Shown piece by piece: positions 57,156 through 64,000 of a stretch of 64,000 bases of DNA. Below the pieces are notes generated by a model. The model ran no database searches. It was not told the origin of the DNA and was given only the letters and a program-made list of their open reading frames with translations. Location of the stretch: IMG/VR virus record IMGVR_UViG_3300011113_000492, positions 59,082-123,081 of that record; one strand, written 5' to 3'. A program made the position numbers and the translations under genes. Origin of the DNA: a virus. Numbering within the stretch: position 1 is the stretch's first letter; each line of letters starts with the position of its first letter.

Positions 57156-58007
57156 ATGAAAAGTGAACATTTTTTAAAAGAAGGCTTTGTGGAAGACGCA
57201 TCAGAGGTACATGCTGATCACGAAGTACAAATGGCTAGGTCAGATTTATTTCATGCTGCGGAAGATGCGCTGGTATTACATAAATTATTAAGAAATATCA
57301 GTGAACAGCAGGGACTAGAAGGGTGGGTAGCTGCTAAGATTACCCTAGCCAGTGACTATTTAAAAACTGTTCGTGAATACATAGAGTATGAATTAATGAC
57401 TGCGGCCAGCGAACAACCCATGCTGCCAATAGCAGAAGATCGGCAAGGTGTGGCGGAAGGCTCGGATGAAAAACAATCATTTAAAGTATCTTACCATAAT
57501 CCTAAAACAAGACAAGACAAAGTAGTAACAATTAAAGCCCCTAATAAAGACGAAGTATTGGATTATTGTGCCAATAAAGGTTATAAAAATGTACACGTTG
57601 AGCAGGGTGTCTCAGAAGATGATTCAGCGGTACAATCGTTTTTAAGTAAAGGCGGAAAGATTCAACAACTGCCATATAAAAAGCCTCGCAAAGCAGATAA
57701 AACCGATTACGGCAGTAAACACATTGGCGGTAGCGGTGATAAGATGAAAGCCAGTCGTACAGGTACTGCTGCTAAAACACAGGGTAACAAGGTAGCAGGA
57801 ATGTCAGAAGGGTCGGCCTGTAACCACACCATGGAAGGTAAAAGTTGTCCAATGCATGGATTAAAGGAATGCCCTGGTTATAAATCTAGTATAGAAGAAA
57901 CCACCGCTGGTAGTGTTGCTGGTGTAGTCAACCCCACACCAAAAAACAAAGCCAAAGTTGGTACATTGTTTGGTGGAACATACAAGCAGAAAAAAACAAA
58001 GGCATAA
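57156..58007 (+). CDS. modular protein with capsid-targeting-like N-terminus and GVAEG junction
   Basis: 283 residues. Starts M-K-S-E-H-F-L-K-E-G, a targeting-like peptide with L-K-E|G. A helical domain (15-90) is followed by Q-G-V-A-E-G (57447) and a small module (F-K-V-S-Y-H-N-P-K-T) that resembles the module after the first GVAEG of the last gene. Further V-S-E-D and M-S-E-G sites precede a C-x2-H/C-P-M-H zinc-like motif (about residue 230). Late-type AATAAATA at 57125-57132. Confidence 0.6.
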   Translation: MKSEHFLKEGFVEDASEVHADHEVQMARSDLFHAAEDALVLHKLLRNISEQQGLEGWVAAKITLASDYLKTVREYIEYELMTAASEQPMLPIAEDRQGVAEGSDEKQSFKVSYHNPKTRQDKVVTIKAPNKDEVLDYCANKGYKNVHVEQGVSEDDSAVQSFLSKGGKIQQLPYKKPRKADKTDYGSKHIGGSGDKMKASRTGTAAKTQGNKVAGMSEGSACNHTMEGKSCPMHGLKECPGYKSSIEETTAGSVAGVVNPTPKNKAKVGTLFGGTYKQKKTKA

Positions 58008-58008
58008 T

Positions 58009-59397
58009 ATGTCAGACATGCGCCGCCTAATAGAAACTGTTGATTCTGGTACTGCTAAAACAAAAGTCGACGAAGCTTTACCATTGATAGGTGCAGGCAT
58101 TGCAGCAGGTGCAAGATTAGCTGCACCTTATGTGGCAAGAGCAGGTAGTGCTATAATGAAAGGTCTAAGAGGAACTCCAAAGCCCCCAACTACGCCTCCA
58201 ACAGTTACCCCCTCTGGAGTAACTCCAACTATTCCTACTAATGTAAATGTTCCGGCTGTAGTAAGAAATAGGCCTGGACAGCCTGTACCGGGATCTACTC
58301 CCCCTGCAAGTACTCCTGCACCCACAACAACTACCCCACCCGCGGCACAATCCACAGTGGCTAAACCAAGAATAGAAAGACGTCCTGGCGAATCTGTAGA
58401 GGATGCTATCAAAAGAGCGCAAGGTGAAAAATCAGCTCCTACAGCAAGACCAGCCGAACCTGCACCTGCTACTACATCTGCACCCACACCCGCGTCACAA
58501 ACAGGACAAGGCCCAGCAGTATGGCGTGATCCCAGAACTGGTGAAGTTAGCAGTACACCCCCCGGAGGCGGGAGTCCGCCAACTGTCAGGGATCCTTTTG
58601 CAAATCCAACATTTCCTTTTAGAGATACGACGAGAGCTGAAAGAGCTGCCGTGGGCAGGGCTCGAAGTCAAGAAAGACAAGCAGGGGAAATAATTCCAAA
58701 GCCAATTGGAGGGAAACCAGGCGATGTTCTTAAACAAAGAAGAAAATTAATATCTCCTGTGGCACTTGATACACAAACTCAACCTATTAGGGGAGGTGGT
58801 GGCGGAGGAGGTGGTGGCAGCGATCAATCTGGTGACGATGCAAGCCCTTCGGCTCCTAGTCCACAAACTAACACTGATACATCTCAGGCTATAGATTGGG
58901 ATAAAGTGGTATGGGTCGATCAATCAGCAGCCCAATCAGTATCACCAACGATTAGCAACGTGGCGCCCCAATCATCGGCACCAATTAGAACAGAACCACC
59001 AGCCCAATCAGCACCAGCCAGAGAACCAGCCAAAGTAGAACCAGCCAGAGAACCAGCCAGAGAACCAGCCAGAGAACCAGCCAGAGAACCAGCCAAAGTA
59101 GAACCAACTAAAGTAGAACCAGTCAAAACACCGTCTGTCGGTACAGGTGGTGGTCAAGGATCAGGCAGCGGAACTGGAACAGGAAGCGGACAAGGATCAG
59201 GCAGTGGTTCTGGATCGGGCACTGGATCAGGCTCTGGCAGTGGTTCAGGATCAGGCTCTGGCAGTGGTGCGGGAGAAGGACCTATAGATAGATATCAATG
59301 GCTTAAACAACAAGGAGTGACCGGGGTGCGAGAATATCGCAGTACAAAAAAATTAATGCGAGAATTTAGCAGACATTTAAACAGGATCCAACGATGA
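58009..59397 (+). CDS. low-complexity protein with capsid-targeting-like N-terminus
   Basis: 462 residues from the ATG at 58009. M-S-D-M-R-R-L-I-E-T-V is a targeting-like start with L-I-E|T. Residues 24-55 form an Ala/Gly hydrophobic segment. Then come Pro/Thr/Ala-rich linkers, a Gly run, tandem A-R-E-P units and a long (G-S)n tract, ending in an ordered basic tail (Y-Q-W-L-K-Q-Q-G-V, R-E-F-S-R-H-L). Probably a long flexible virion protein. The 3' end overlaps the next start by 4 bases. Confidence 0.65.
   Translation: MSDMRRLIETVDSGTAKTKVDEALPLIGAGIAAGARLAAPYVARAGSAIMKGLRGTPKPPTTPPTVTPSGVTPTIPTNVNVPAVVRNRPGQPVPGSTPPASTPAPTTTTPPAAQSTVAKPRIERRPGESVEDAIKRAQGEKSAPTARPAEPAPATTSAPTPASQTGQGPAVWRDPRTGEVSSTPPGGGSPPTVRDPFANPTFPFRDTTRAERAAVGRARSQERQAGEIIPKPIGGKPGDVLKQRRKLISPVALDTQTQPIRGGGGGGGGGSDQSGDDASPSAPSPQTNTDTSQAIDWDKVVWVDQSAAQSVSPTISNVAPQSSAPIRTEPPAQSAPAREPAKVEPAREPAREPAREPAREPAKVEPTKVEPVKTPSVGTGGGQGSGSGTGTGSGQGSGSGSGSGTGSGSGSGSGSGSGSGAGEGPIDRYQWLKQQGVTGVREYRSTKKLMREFSRHLNRIQR
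59037..59100 (+). repeat. 12-bp tandem coding repeat (A-R-E-P)
   Basis: Units of CCAGCCAGAGAA in tandem, with variants CCAGCCAAAGTA. Copy number could change by slippage or recombination. Confidence 0.8.
59150..59280 (+). repeat. Gly-Ser/Gly-Thr coding repeat tract
   Basis: About 130 bases of imperfect GGATCAGGC / AGTGGTTCT units encoding alternating Gly and Ser/Thr. Confidence 0.75.
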
Positions 59398-62288
59398 GCG
59401 ACATTAAAAAGTTATTAGAAACCATGGATCGCATGTCTGCAGCGGAACGTAAACCCGCAGGTCCAAAGTTTCCTGGTTATTGGAAAGGCACAGATCCTGC
59501 CAGCAAAGCCAAAGATAAAATGGTGGGCGGTGCAGAAGAAAGTATTATAAAAGATCTTCATAGTACTGCCAAAGAACGAGTCACTGAGTGGCAACTTCAA
59601 GAAAAATATGCAAGGTTCAAAGAACAAGACAGCAAAGCATACACAGGCATAGATCCAATTGTTCGACAAAGAATGGGCATGCCACCAGCTACAGCAGATG
59701 AAATTCAATCTTATTTTAACAAAAATCCACCAGCAATAAAAGCAGGGGATGGGTATCTTCATAGTAATACTGCTGTAAGTCTTGATCCGAAAAAAGATTT
59801 TGGACCCGATGCCGTTAGGTCTGGCGGACAAATGGATGTAATAAGTGCGGCAGCAGGTGCGGCAAAAAAAGCAGCAGGAATAAATGAACCTTCCGTGAAT
59901 GTAACTGACCGTCCAGTACAACCAGTTTCATCACAAGCTCAGCCACCTGCGTCAGCAGTGGCACCAGCAGCTAGACCTCAGCCACCTGTGTCAGCATCAT
60001 CTGCAACTTCCAGTTCCAATAATTCAACCACTGACAATTTCGTTAAACCCCCACCGGGGTTAATTTTGACCCCTGAACCTAATAAAAATAATGGAGCATC
60101 TGCAACTTCATCAGGACCCAATACTCAGGGGCAAGGAATGTTGAGTGGTGGTGGTAGCGCAACTTGGGCAACTAGTCCGTTAAATCCTGCCAATCGTCGA
60201 GATAGTTCATCGGCACCAGCAGTGGCGCCGTTTGGATCTGGCCCCCCTGACACTAGATTATTAATAAATCCACCTCAAGGAAATGCAGCATTAAATCCTG
60301 CCAAAAACACAGATAGTGCAACTAACATCCCTGGTGGTCAATCAGCTGGCGGGCCTGGAGTAGTACCTCCAGCCGCAAGACCCTCGTCAACAGCCACTCC
60401 TTATCGAGGCAATCAAGGCGCAAGAGAAATTCAAGCAGTAAATCCATCTATTAAAGATGTAAATAAAATTCAAGCAGGACAACGATTAAAATTGCCCGAC
60501 AGCGACAAAGATTATGTTGTACAAAAAGGCGACACTTTAGATAAAATTGGAAAAATGTATCGCAGTGGGGAAATAGGCGGGCGAGTAGTGGGAGGAGAAG
60601 GTCCAACATCATCCTCAGATTCCAGACCTCAACCTGCTGCTCCTGCTGCCGCAGCTCAACCTGCTGCTCCTGCGGCTAGACCTCAACCTGCTGCATCGGG
60701 GCCACAACCTGCTGCTCCTACAGCCAGACCAGCACCTGCTGCATCGGGGCCACAACCTGCTGCTCCTGCGGCTGCGACTCAACCCAATGCTGGAACATCG
60801 CAGACAAATTTAACTCATCCACCGGGCACTCAAGTCCAATTAAAAATCCATAATGTAAAAGATCGAGGCAAATTAGTAAATGGTGGAAAACCAATGGATA
60901 TAACTGTAATGAAAGGCGCCGACGGTAAATGGTATAATCCAAAAGGTCAACCAGTTACTTTTAATAAACCAAGCGACTTAGACCATCTAGAACGAATGCC
61001 AGCACTACAACTTCCGCGAATAACATACGATAATCCAAGGCCCCCCGGTGTGCCTGCAGGTTCAATGTCTACGCCAAATTTTTTAAAAGCTCCATTGGGC
61101 AGTTTCCAAAATTACAGAAAAGGCAGTGACGGCGAATGGTACAGAGAAGATGGTACTAGGGTAGACAGATTAGACCTGATACAGAATTTAGAAAAAAATG
61201 CAAAGACTCCGCAAGCTCCATCAGCCAGACCACAACCTGCTGCCCCAAGAGAGCCTGCTGGTCAAACCAGTAAAGTTCCTGAGGCATCTAAATCTTCCGA
61301 CGCAATGGCATCTTATGCTGCAAGGGGAGGTAGAGTTTATGCAGCAGACTTTAACAATCCCAGTGGCTTAGGCTGGGACGGTAAAGGAAAATACACTAGT
61401 TATAAGACTCCCGAGGAAGGAGTTAATGCTACCAAAGATTTAGTTGCACGATACTTAACCGATCAAACTCCATATATTAAAGGTTCTCCTACTCCGGATC
61501 AAGTGGTCAGTACATGGGTGTCGGGGGGTAAAACACCGGCTGACAAAATTCAAGGTGGAAGATATCTTCAATCAGTTAAAGATGAGCTGGCCGCGGCTGG
61601 TGTTAAATTAGATGCCAAGGGAAGAATACCTTATTCACAGGCCGCAAGAGATGCTATTACACGAGCCATTGTTCGTCACGAGACTGCCCCTAAGCATATG
61701 GAAAAATTTGCACCTTTTCTAACTGCGCCAAAAGATGCAAAAGGGTCGATTGAAGAATCGAACAAAGAAGATGAAAAAATTGCAGGACGATACGATCCCG
61801 ACGACTTTGACCTTATGGTTAAACGTTTAGGTCAACGAGCTCGAGAACAAGATCGTAAGCACGGGCCTGTTGATATTGCCGCATTAGCAAAAAGATTACG
61901 TGAATTAGAAAAAAGACATCAAACTAATGAAGTAGAAGATCCTGCGGTGAACATGCAAGATCCCGATGTACAACAGACTAGTCAAACCAGTCCGCAACAA
62001 GATCCTGCGGCTGTTAGACAGCAACAATTAGATCAAACAGTGGACATGGCCACTGCCAAAGGCACTATGACTGGTTTAAAAAATGTACTAGGACCCAAAG
62101 TAGACACAAACGCATTGGCCAGTGCTGTTACAAAAATCAGTGACGGTAAACCTTTATCTGGCCCTGAGTCGATGTCAATGAGTGCTCTTACACCTTTGAT
62201 AAGTAAAGCAGCAGAGACTCCACAAACTGCAATGGCATTAAAAACAGCATTAAGTAATGCTGGTATGTTAGCCAAGCAAGGAAAATAA
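59394..62288 (+). CDS. large LysM-containing virion protein candidate
   Basis: 964 residues. Starts M-S-D-I-K-K-L-L-E-T-M, a targeting-like peptide with L-L-E|T. Pro/Ala/Gln-rich linkers separate short domains. Near residue 345, N-P-S-I-K-D-V-N-K-I-Q-A-G-Q-R-L-K-L-P then Y-V-V-Q-K-G-D-T-L-D-K-I form the two halves of LysM in swapped order. Two related small domains end in K-W-Y-N-P-K-G and E-W-Y-R-E-D-G (about 500-600). Residues about 650-770 have N-P-S-G-L-G-W, E-E-G-V-N-A-T and Y-L-Q-S-V, a pattern seen in phage wall-associated proteins. Probably binds or acts on peptidoglycan during entry. PA-rich repeats lie at 60640-60790. Confidence 0.6.
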   Translation: MSDIKKLLETMDRMSAAERKPAGPKFPGYWKGTDPASKAKDKMVGGAEESIIKDLHSTAKERVTEWQLQEKYARFKEQDSKAYTGIDPIVRQRMGMPPATADEIQSYFNKNPPAIKAGDGYLHSNTAVSLDPKKDFGPDAVRSGGQMDVISAAAGAAKKAAGINEPSVNVTDRPVQPVSSQAQPPASAVAPAARPQPPVSASSATSSSNNSTTDNFVKPPPGLILTPEPNKNNGASATSSGPNTQGQGMLSGGGSATWATSPLNPANRRDSSSAPAVAPFGSGPPDTRLLINPPQGNAALNPAKNTDSATNIPGGQSAGGPGVVPPAARPSSTATPYRGNQGAREIQAVNPSIKDVNKIQAGQRLKLPDSDKDYVVQKGDTLDKIGKMYRSGEIGGRVVGGEGPTSSSDSRPQPAAPAAAAQPAAPAARPQPAASGPQPAAPTARPAPAASGPQPAAPAAATQPNAGTSQTNLTHPPGTQVQLKIHNVKDRGKLVNGGKPMDITVMKGADGKWYNPKGQPVTFNKPSDLDHLERMPALQLPRITYDNPRPPGVPAGSMSTPNFLKAPLGSFQNYRKGSDGEWYREDGTRVDRLDLIQNLEKNAKTPQAPSARPQPAAPREPAGQTSKVPEASKSSDAMASYAARGGRVYAADFNNPSGLGWDGKGKYTSYKTPEEGVNATKDLVARYLTDQTPYIKGSPTPDQVVSTWVSGGKTPADKIQGGRYLQSVKDELAAAGVKLDAKGRIPYSQAARDAITRAIVRHETAPKHMEKFAPFLTAPKDAKGSIEESNKEDEKIAGRYDPDDFDLMVKRLGQRAREQDRKHGPVDIAALAKRLRELEKRHQTNEVEDPAVNMQDPDVQQTSQTSPQQDPAAVRQQQLDQTVDMATAKGTMTGLKNVLGPKVDTNALASAVTKISDGKPLSGPESMSMSALTPLISKAAETPQTAMALKTALSNAGMLAKQGK

Positions 62289-62289
62289 T

Positions 62290-64000
62290 ATGAATTTGTT
62301 TGATATATTTGAATCCGGCGATCAAGAATTAGATGAAAATTTGCGTAAATGGTTCAAAGACAAATGGGTGAGATTCGGACCGGATGGCGAGATTCGAGGT
62401 GACTGTGCCAGAGGTGATGACAGCGAAGGCAAGCCAAAGTGCTTACCACAAAGTAAAGCACATGCGTTAGGCAAAAAAGGTCGTGCTAGTGCTGCTGCTC
62501 GTAAACGTAGAGAAGATCCCGATCCAGAACGCAGAGGTCCTGCTAAGAATGTTGCTACTAAGAAAAAGAGTAATGAAGGTGTGGCGGAAGGCTCCGGGGG
62601 GCAAAAGTTTATTGTTACCTATAACAATAGCCTATCGAATGATTCGTATACTGTTATGGTGTCAGCTGATGACGAATATGATGCTAAAGACAAAGTTAGT
62701 CATGCACTAGGCATGGGTGACAGAATTACTGATGTCAAATCTGCTCGTGGCACTGAGCCCACAGACCGTGAATATAAAGTGTTTGTTGATCCCAGAACTA
62801 GTCAAAAAAGATCAGGTATCTATGACAGGCAACAAGGGTTGGCGGAGGATGAATTAGACGAAGCATGTTGGAAAGGTTATCATAAGGAAGGTATGAAAAC
62901 CATGTTTGGCAAACGTTATCCAAACTGTGTTAAAAATACAAATGAAGAACAAACAGTAAAAGAAGACACTAACATACCTTTTAATACTTGTCCTGGTTGT
63001 GGTGGTGATATAGTACACGAATCAGAACTACAAGAAAAACAAGATGCTTGTTATCACAAAGTAAAAAGTCGTTACAAAGTTTGGCCCAGTGCATATGCTA
63101 GCGGTGCATTAGTTCAGTGCCGTAAAAAAGGTGCTAGTAACTGGGGTAATAAATCCGAAGGTGTGGCGGAAGGTTCCGATATCCCTCAATGGAGAGTTGA
63201 GCAGTCAGATGCTACTGGTCGTTATTATGTAGTGAGTGGTTATAGTGACAAATCTCGCAAAGTATGGAAAAGTAAACTAGGTGCTATAGACTTTGTGAAA
63301 AAAGCAGACGCGGAAGCAAAGGCACAAGAATTAAATCAAGGTGTGGCGGAAGGCAAAATCAAACTAAGCACAGACCCTAACTGGTACGGAGCCGAAGTAG
63401 GTAATTATAAATCTAACAGTCCTGTCGTCAACATTCCAGCAAATCAATTAGTAGGATTCGAACCTGATGACAAAATGAATCAACCTGCTAGTAAAGCCAA
63501 TGTTGAAAAGATTGTTGTCGGCCTAAAACAAGGTGCTAAACTTCCTCCTTTGCTGGTTCGCAAATACAAAAACGGATATCAAGTATTAGATGGGCACCAT
63601 AGATTTTGGGCATACAAATTATTAGGAGTCAAATCAATACCAGCACAGGTTGTTCCTGATAGTGATATTGAAGAAAAAGGTCAGCAAGGTGTGGCGGAGG
63701 CAGAGTTAGACGAAGCATGTTGGAAAGGTTACCACAAAGAAGGTATGAAAACTATGTTTGGTAAAAAATATCCAAACTGTGTAAAGAATACTAACGAAGA
63801 ACAAGAACAACATAGCGAAAAATGTCCACATTGCGGCGGCGAAATGGTTAGTGAAGAACTAATGAATGAAAAGAAAGATGCTTGCTACTATAAAGTAAAG
63901 AGTCGTTATAAAGTATGGCCTAGTGCTTATGCAAGTGGTGCATTAGTTCAATGTCGTAAGAAGGGTGCTAGTAACTGGGGTACCAAGAGTGAAGGTGTGG
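62290..64000 (+). CDS. modular GVAE-junction protein, 3' end outside the window
   Basis: 570 codons are visible from the ATG at 62290, two bases after the previous stop; open at 64000. Start M-N-L-F-D-I-F-E-S is targeting-like (I-F-E|S). Modules are parted by junctions: G-V-A-E-G 62578, G-L-A-E-D 62836, G-V-A-E-G 63160 and 63340, G-V-A-E-A 63688, and one cut by the window end at 63994. Module 1 is basic (K-W-V-R-F-G-P-D-G, K-C-L-P); module 3 holds D-E-A-C-W-K-G-Y, C-P-G-C-G-G and S-R-Y-K-V-W-P-S-A-Y; module 5 is ParB-like with L-D-G-H-H-R-F-W-A; module 6 repeats module 3. Confidence 0.75.
   Translation, partial: MNLFDIFESGDQELDENLRKWFKDKWVRFGPDGEIRGDCARGDDSEGKPKCLPQSKAHALGKKGRASAAARKRREDPDPERRGPAKNVATKKKSNEGVAEGSGGQKFIVTYNNSLSNDSYTVMVSADDEYDAKDKVSHALGMGDRITDVKSARGTEPTDREYKVFVDPRTSQKRSGIYDRQQGLAEDELDEACWKGYHKEGMKTMFGKRYPNCVKNTNEEQTVKEDTNIPFNTCPGCGGDIVHESELQEKQDACYHKVKSRYKVWPSAYASGALVQCRKKGASNWGNKSEGVAEGSDIPQWRVEQSDATGRYYVVSGYSDKSRKVWKSKLGAIDFVKKADAEAKAQELNQGVAEGKIKLSTDPNWYGAEVGNYKSNSPVVNIPANQLVGFEPDDKMNQPASKANVEKIVVGLKQGAKLPPLLVRKYKNGYQVLDGHHRFWAYKLLGVKSIPAQVVPDSDIEEKGQQGVAEAELDEACWKGYHKEGMKTMFGKKYPNCVKNTNEEQEQHSEKCPHCGGEMVSEELMNEKKDACYYKVKSRYKVWPSAYASGALVQCRKKGASNWGTKSEGV
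62848..63159 (+). repeat. duplicated module, copy 1 (copy 2 at 63700-63993)
   Basis: Both copies encode D-E-A-C-W-K-G-Y-H-K-E-G-M, a C-P-x-C-G-G knuckle and a S-R-Y-K-V-W-P-S-A-Y block; much of the DNA is identical with mostly third-base changes. Confidence 0.85.

Noticed and set aside
58128-58487. Long reverse-strand frames opposite the Pro/Gly-rich genes (also 47960-48331)
   Set aside because: They mirror low-complexity codons of the forward genes and have no independent signals.
59037-59280. Possible CRISPR or non-coding repeat array
   Set aside because: Repeats are in frame, encode A-R-E-P and G-S units, and have no spacers.

Overview
This 64-kb window looks like part of the genome of a large lytic tailed phage with T4-like traits that infects a Gram-negative host, probably a betaproteobacterium. 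T4-like features are a gp44-type clamp loader, a GroES/gp31-like co-chaperonin, PhoH, MazG, an ATP-dependent DNA ligase, free-standing HNH endonucleases, Ig-like tail fibres, TATAAATA-type late promoters and short N-termini resembling capsid-targeting sequences. Hints of the host are a two-piece (circularly permuted) tmRNA, PHO-box-like operators, a porin and small Ala/Lys-rich secreted proteins of the kind common in Burkholderiales. No integrase, terminase, capsid gene or tRNA is visible. Both ends cut through genes: one is open at base 1 and one runs off base 64000. Almost everything is on the + strand; the exceptions are phoH and one HNH gene.

Layout. 1-3.5 kb: the end of a block of capsid-targeted candidates (amidoligase-like, Pro-rich, kinase-like). 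3.6-8.0 kb: ParB-like and GIY-YIG-like genes, then many tiny genes behind near-consensus sigma70 promoters (TTGAC-17-TATAAT). 8.0-8.5 kb: permuted tmRNA. 8.5-11.7 kb: a phosphate-stress cassette (pstS, then a PlcP-like phosphoesterase and a family-4 glycosyltransferase), with PHO-box-like repeats at 11-nt spacing before pstS and before plcP. 11.7-16.1 kb: a tightly coupled operon of peroxiredoxin, TerC, class II aldolase, serine hydroxymethyltransferase, SGNH hydrolase and AhpD-like protein. 16.1-21.7 kb: ligase, DEDD exonuclease, metallophosphoesterase and small genes. 21.8-22.8 kb: a phage-borne porin. 23.7-26.9 kb: ten small paralogues ending in a LFALRW-type motif, most joined by stop/start overlaps. 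27-31.7 kb: DD-peptidase, Bax-inhibitor-like protein, IF-1, a capsid-targeted superoxide dismutase and an ErpA-like carrier. 31.8-36.5 kb: tail fibre genes. 36.6-43.9 kb: MazG, DnaE-like fragment, co-chaperonin, nucleotidyltransferase, clamp loader, homing endonucleases, HAD phosphatase, PhoH. 44-48.6 kb: two unknown late genes and a lysis cassette. 48.7-54 kb: DnaJ-like protein, ClpA-like unfoldase, glycosyltransferase. 54.2-64 kb: five large modular proteins with capsid-targeting-like N-termini; several contain a repeated GVAE/GLAE motif that resembles a T4 prohead-protease site.

Three themes stand out. (1) Eight proteins begin with a short peptide holding [L/I]-x-E, and the modular ones carry repeated GVAE-G junctions with nearly identical codons. 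This suggests a set of enzymes packaged in the head, cut by the maturation protease and delivered with the DNA. (2) The phage carries a phosphate-starvation and lipid-remodelling module under apparent host PhoB control, plus a set of oxidative-stress genes. (3) Several genes have an ATG exactly at the predicted transcription start (leaderless), and the endolysin leader resembles the T4 gene e switch. tmRNA, a ClpA with an IGF loop, DnaJ, a co-chaperonin and IF-1 form a translation and proteostasis set. All functional calls rest on recognised motifs; no database search was possible.
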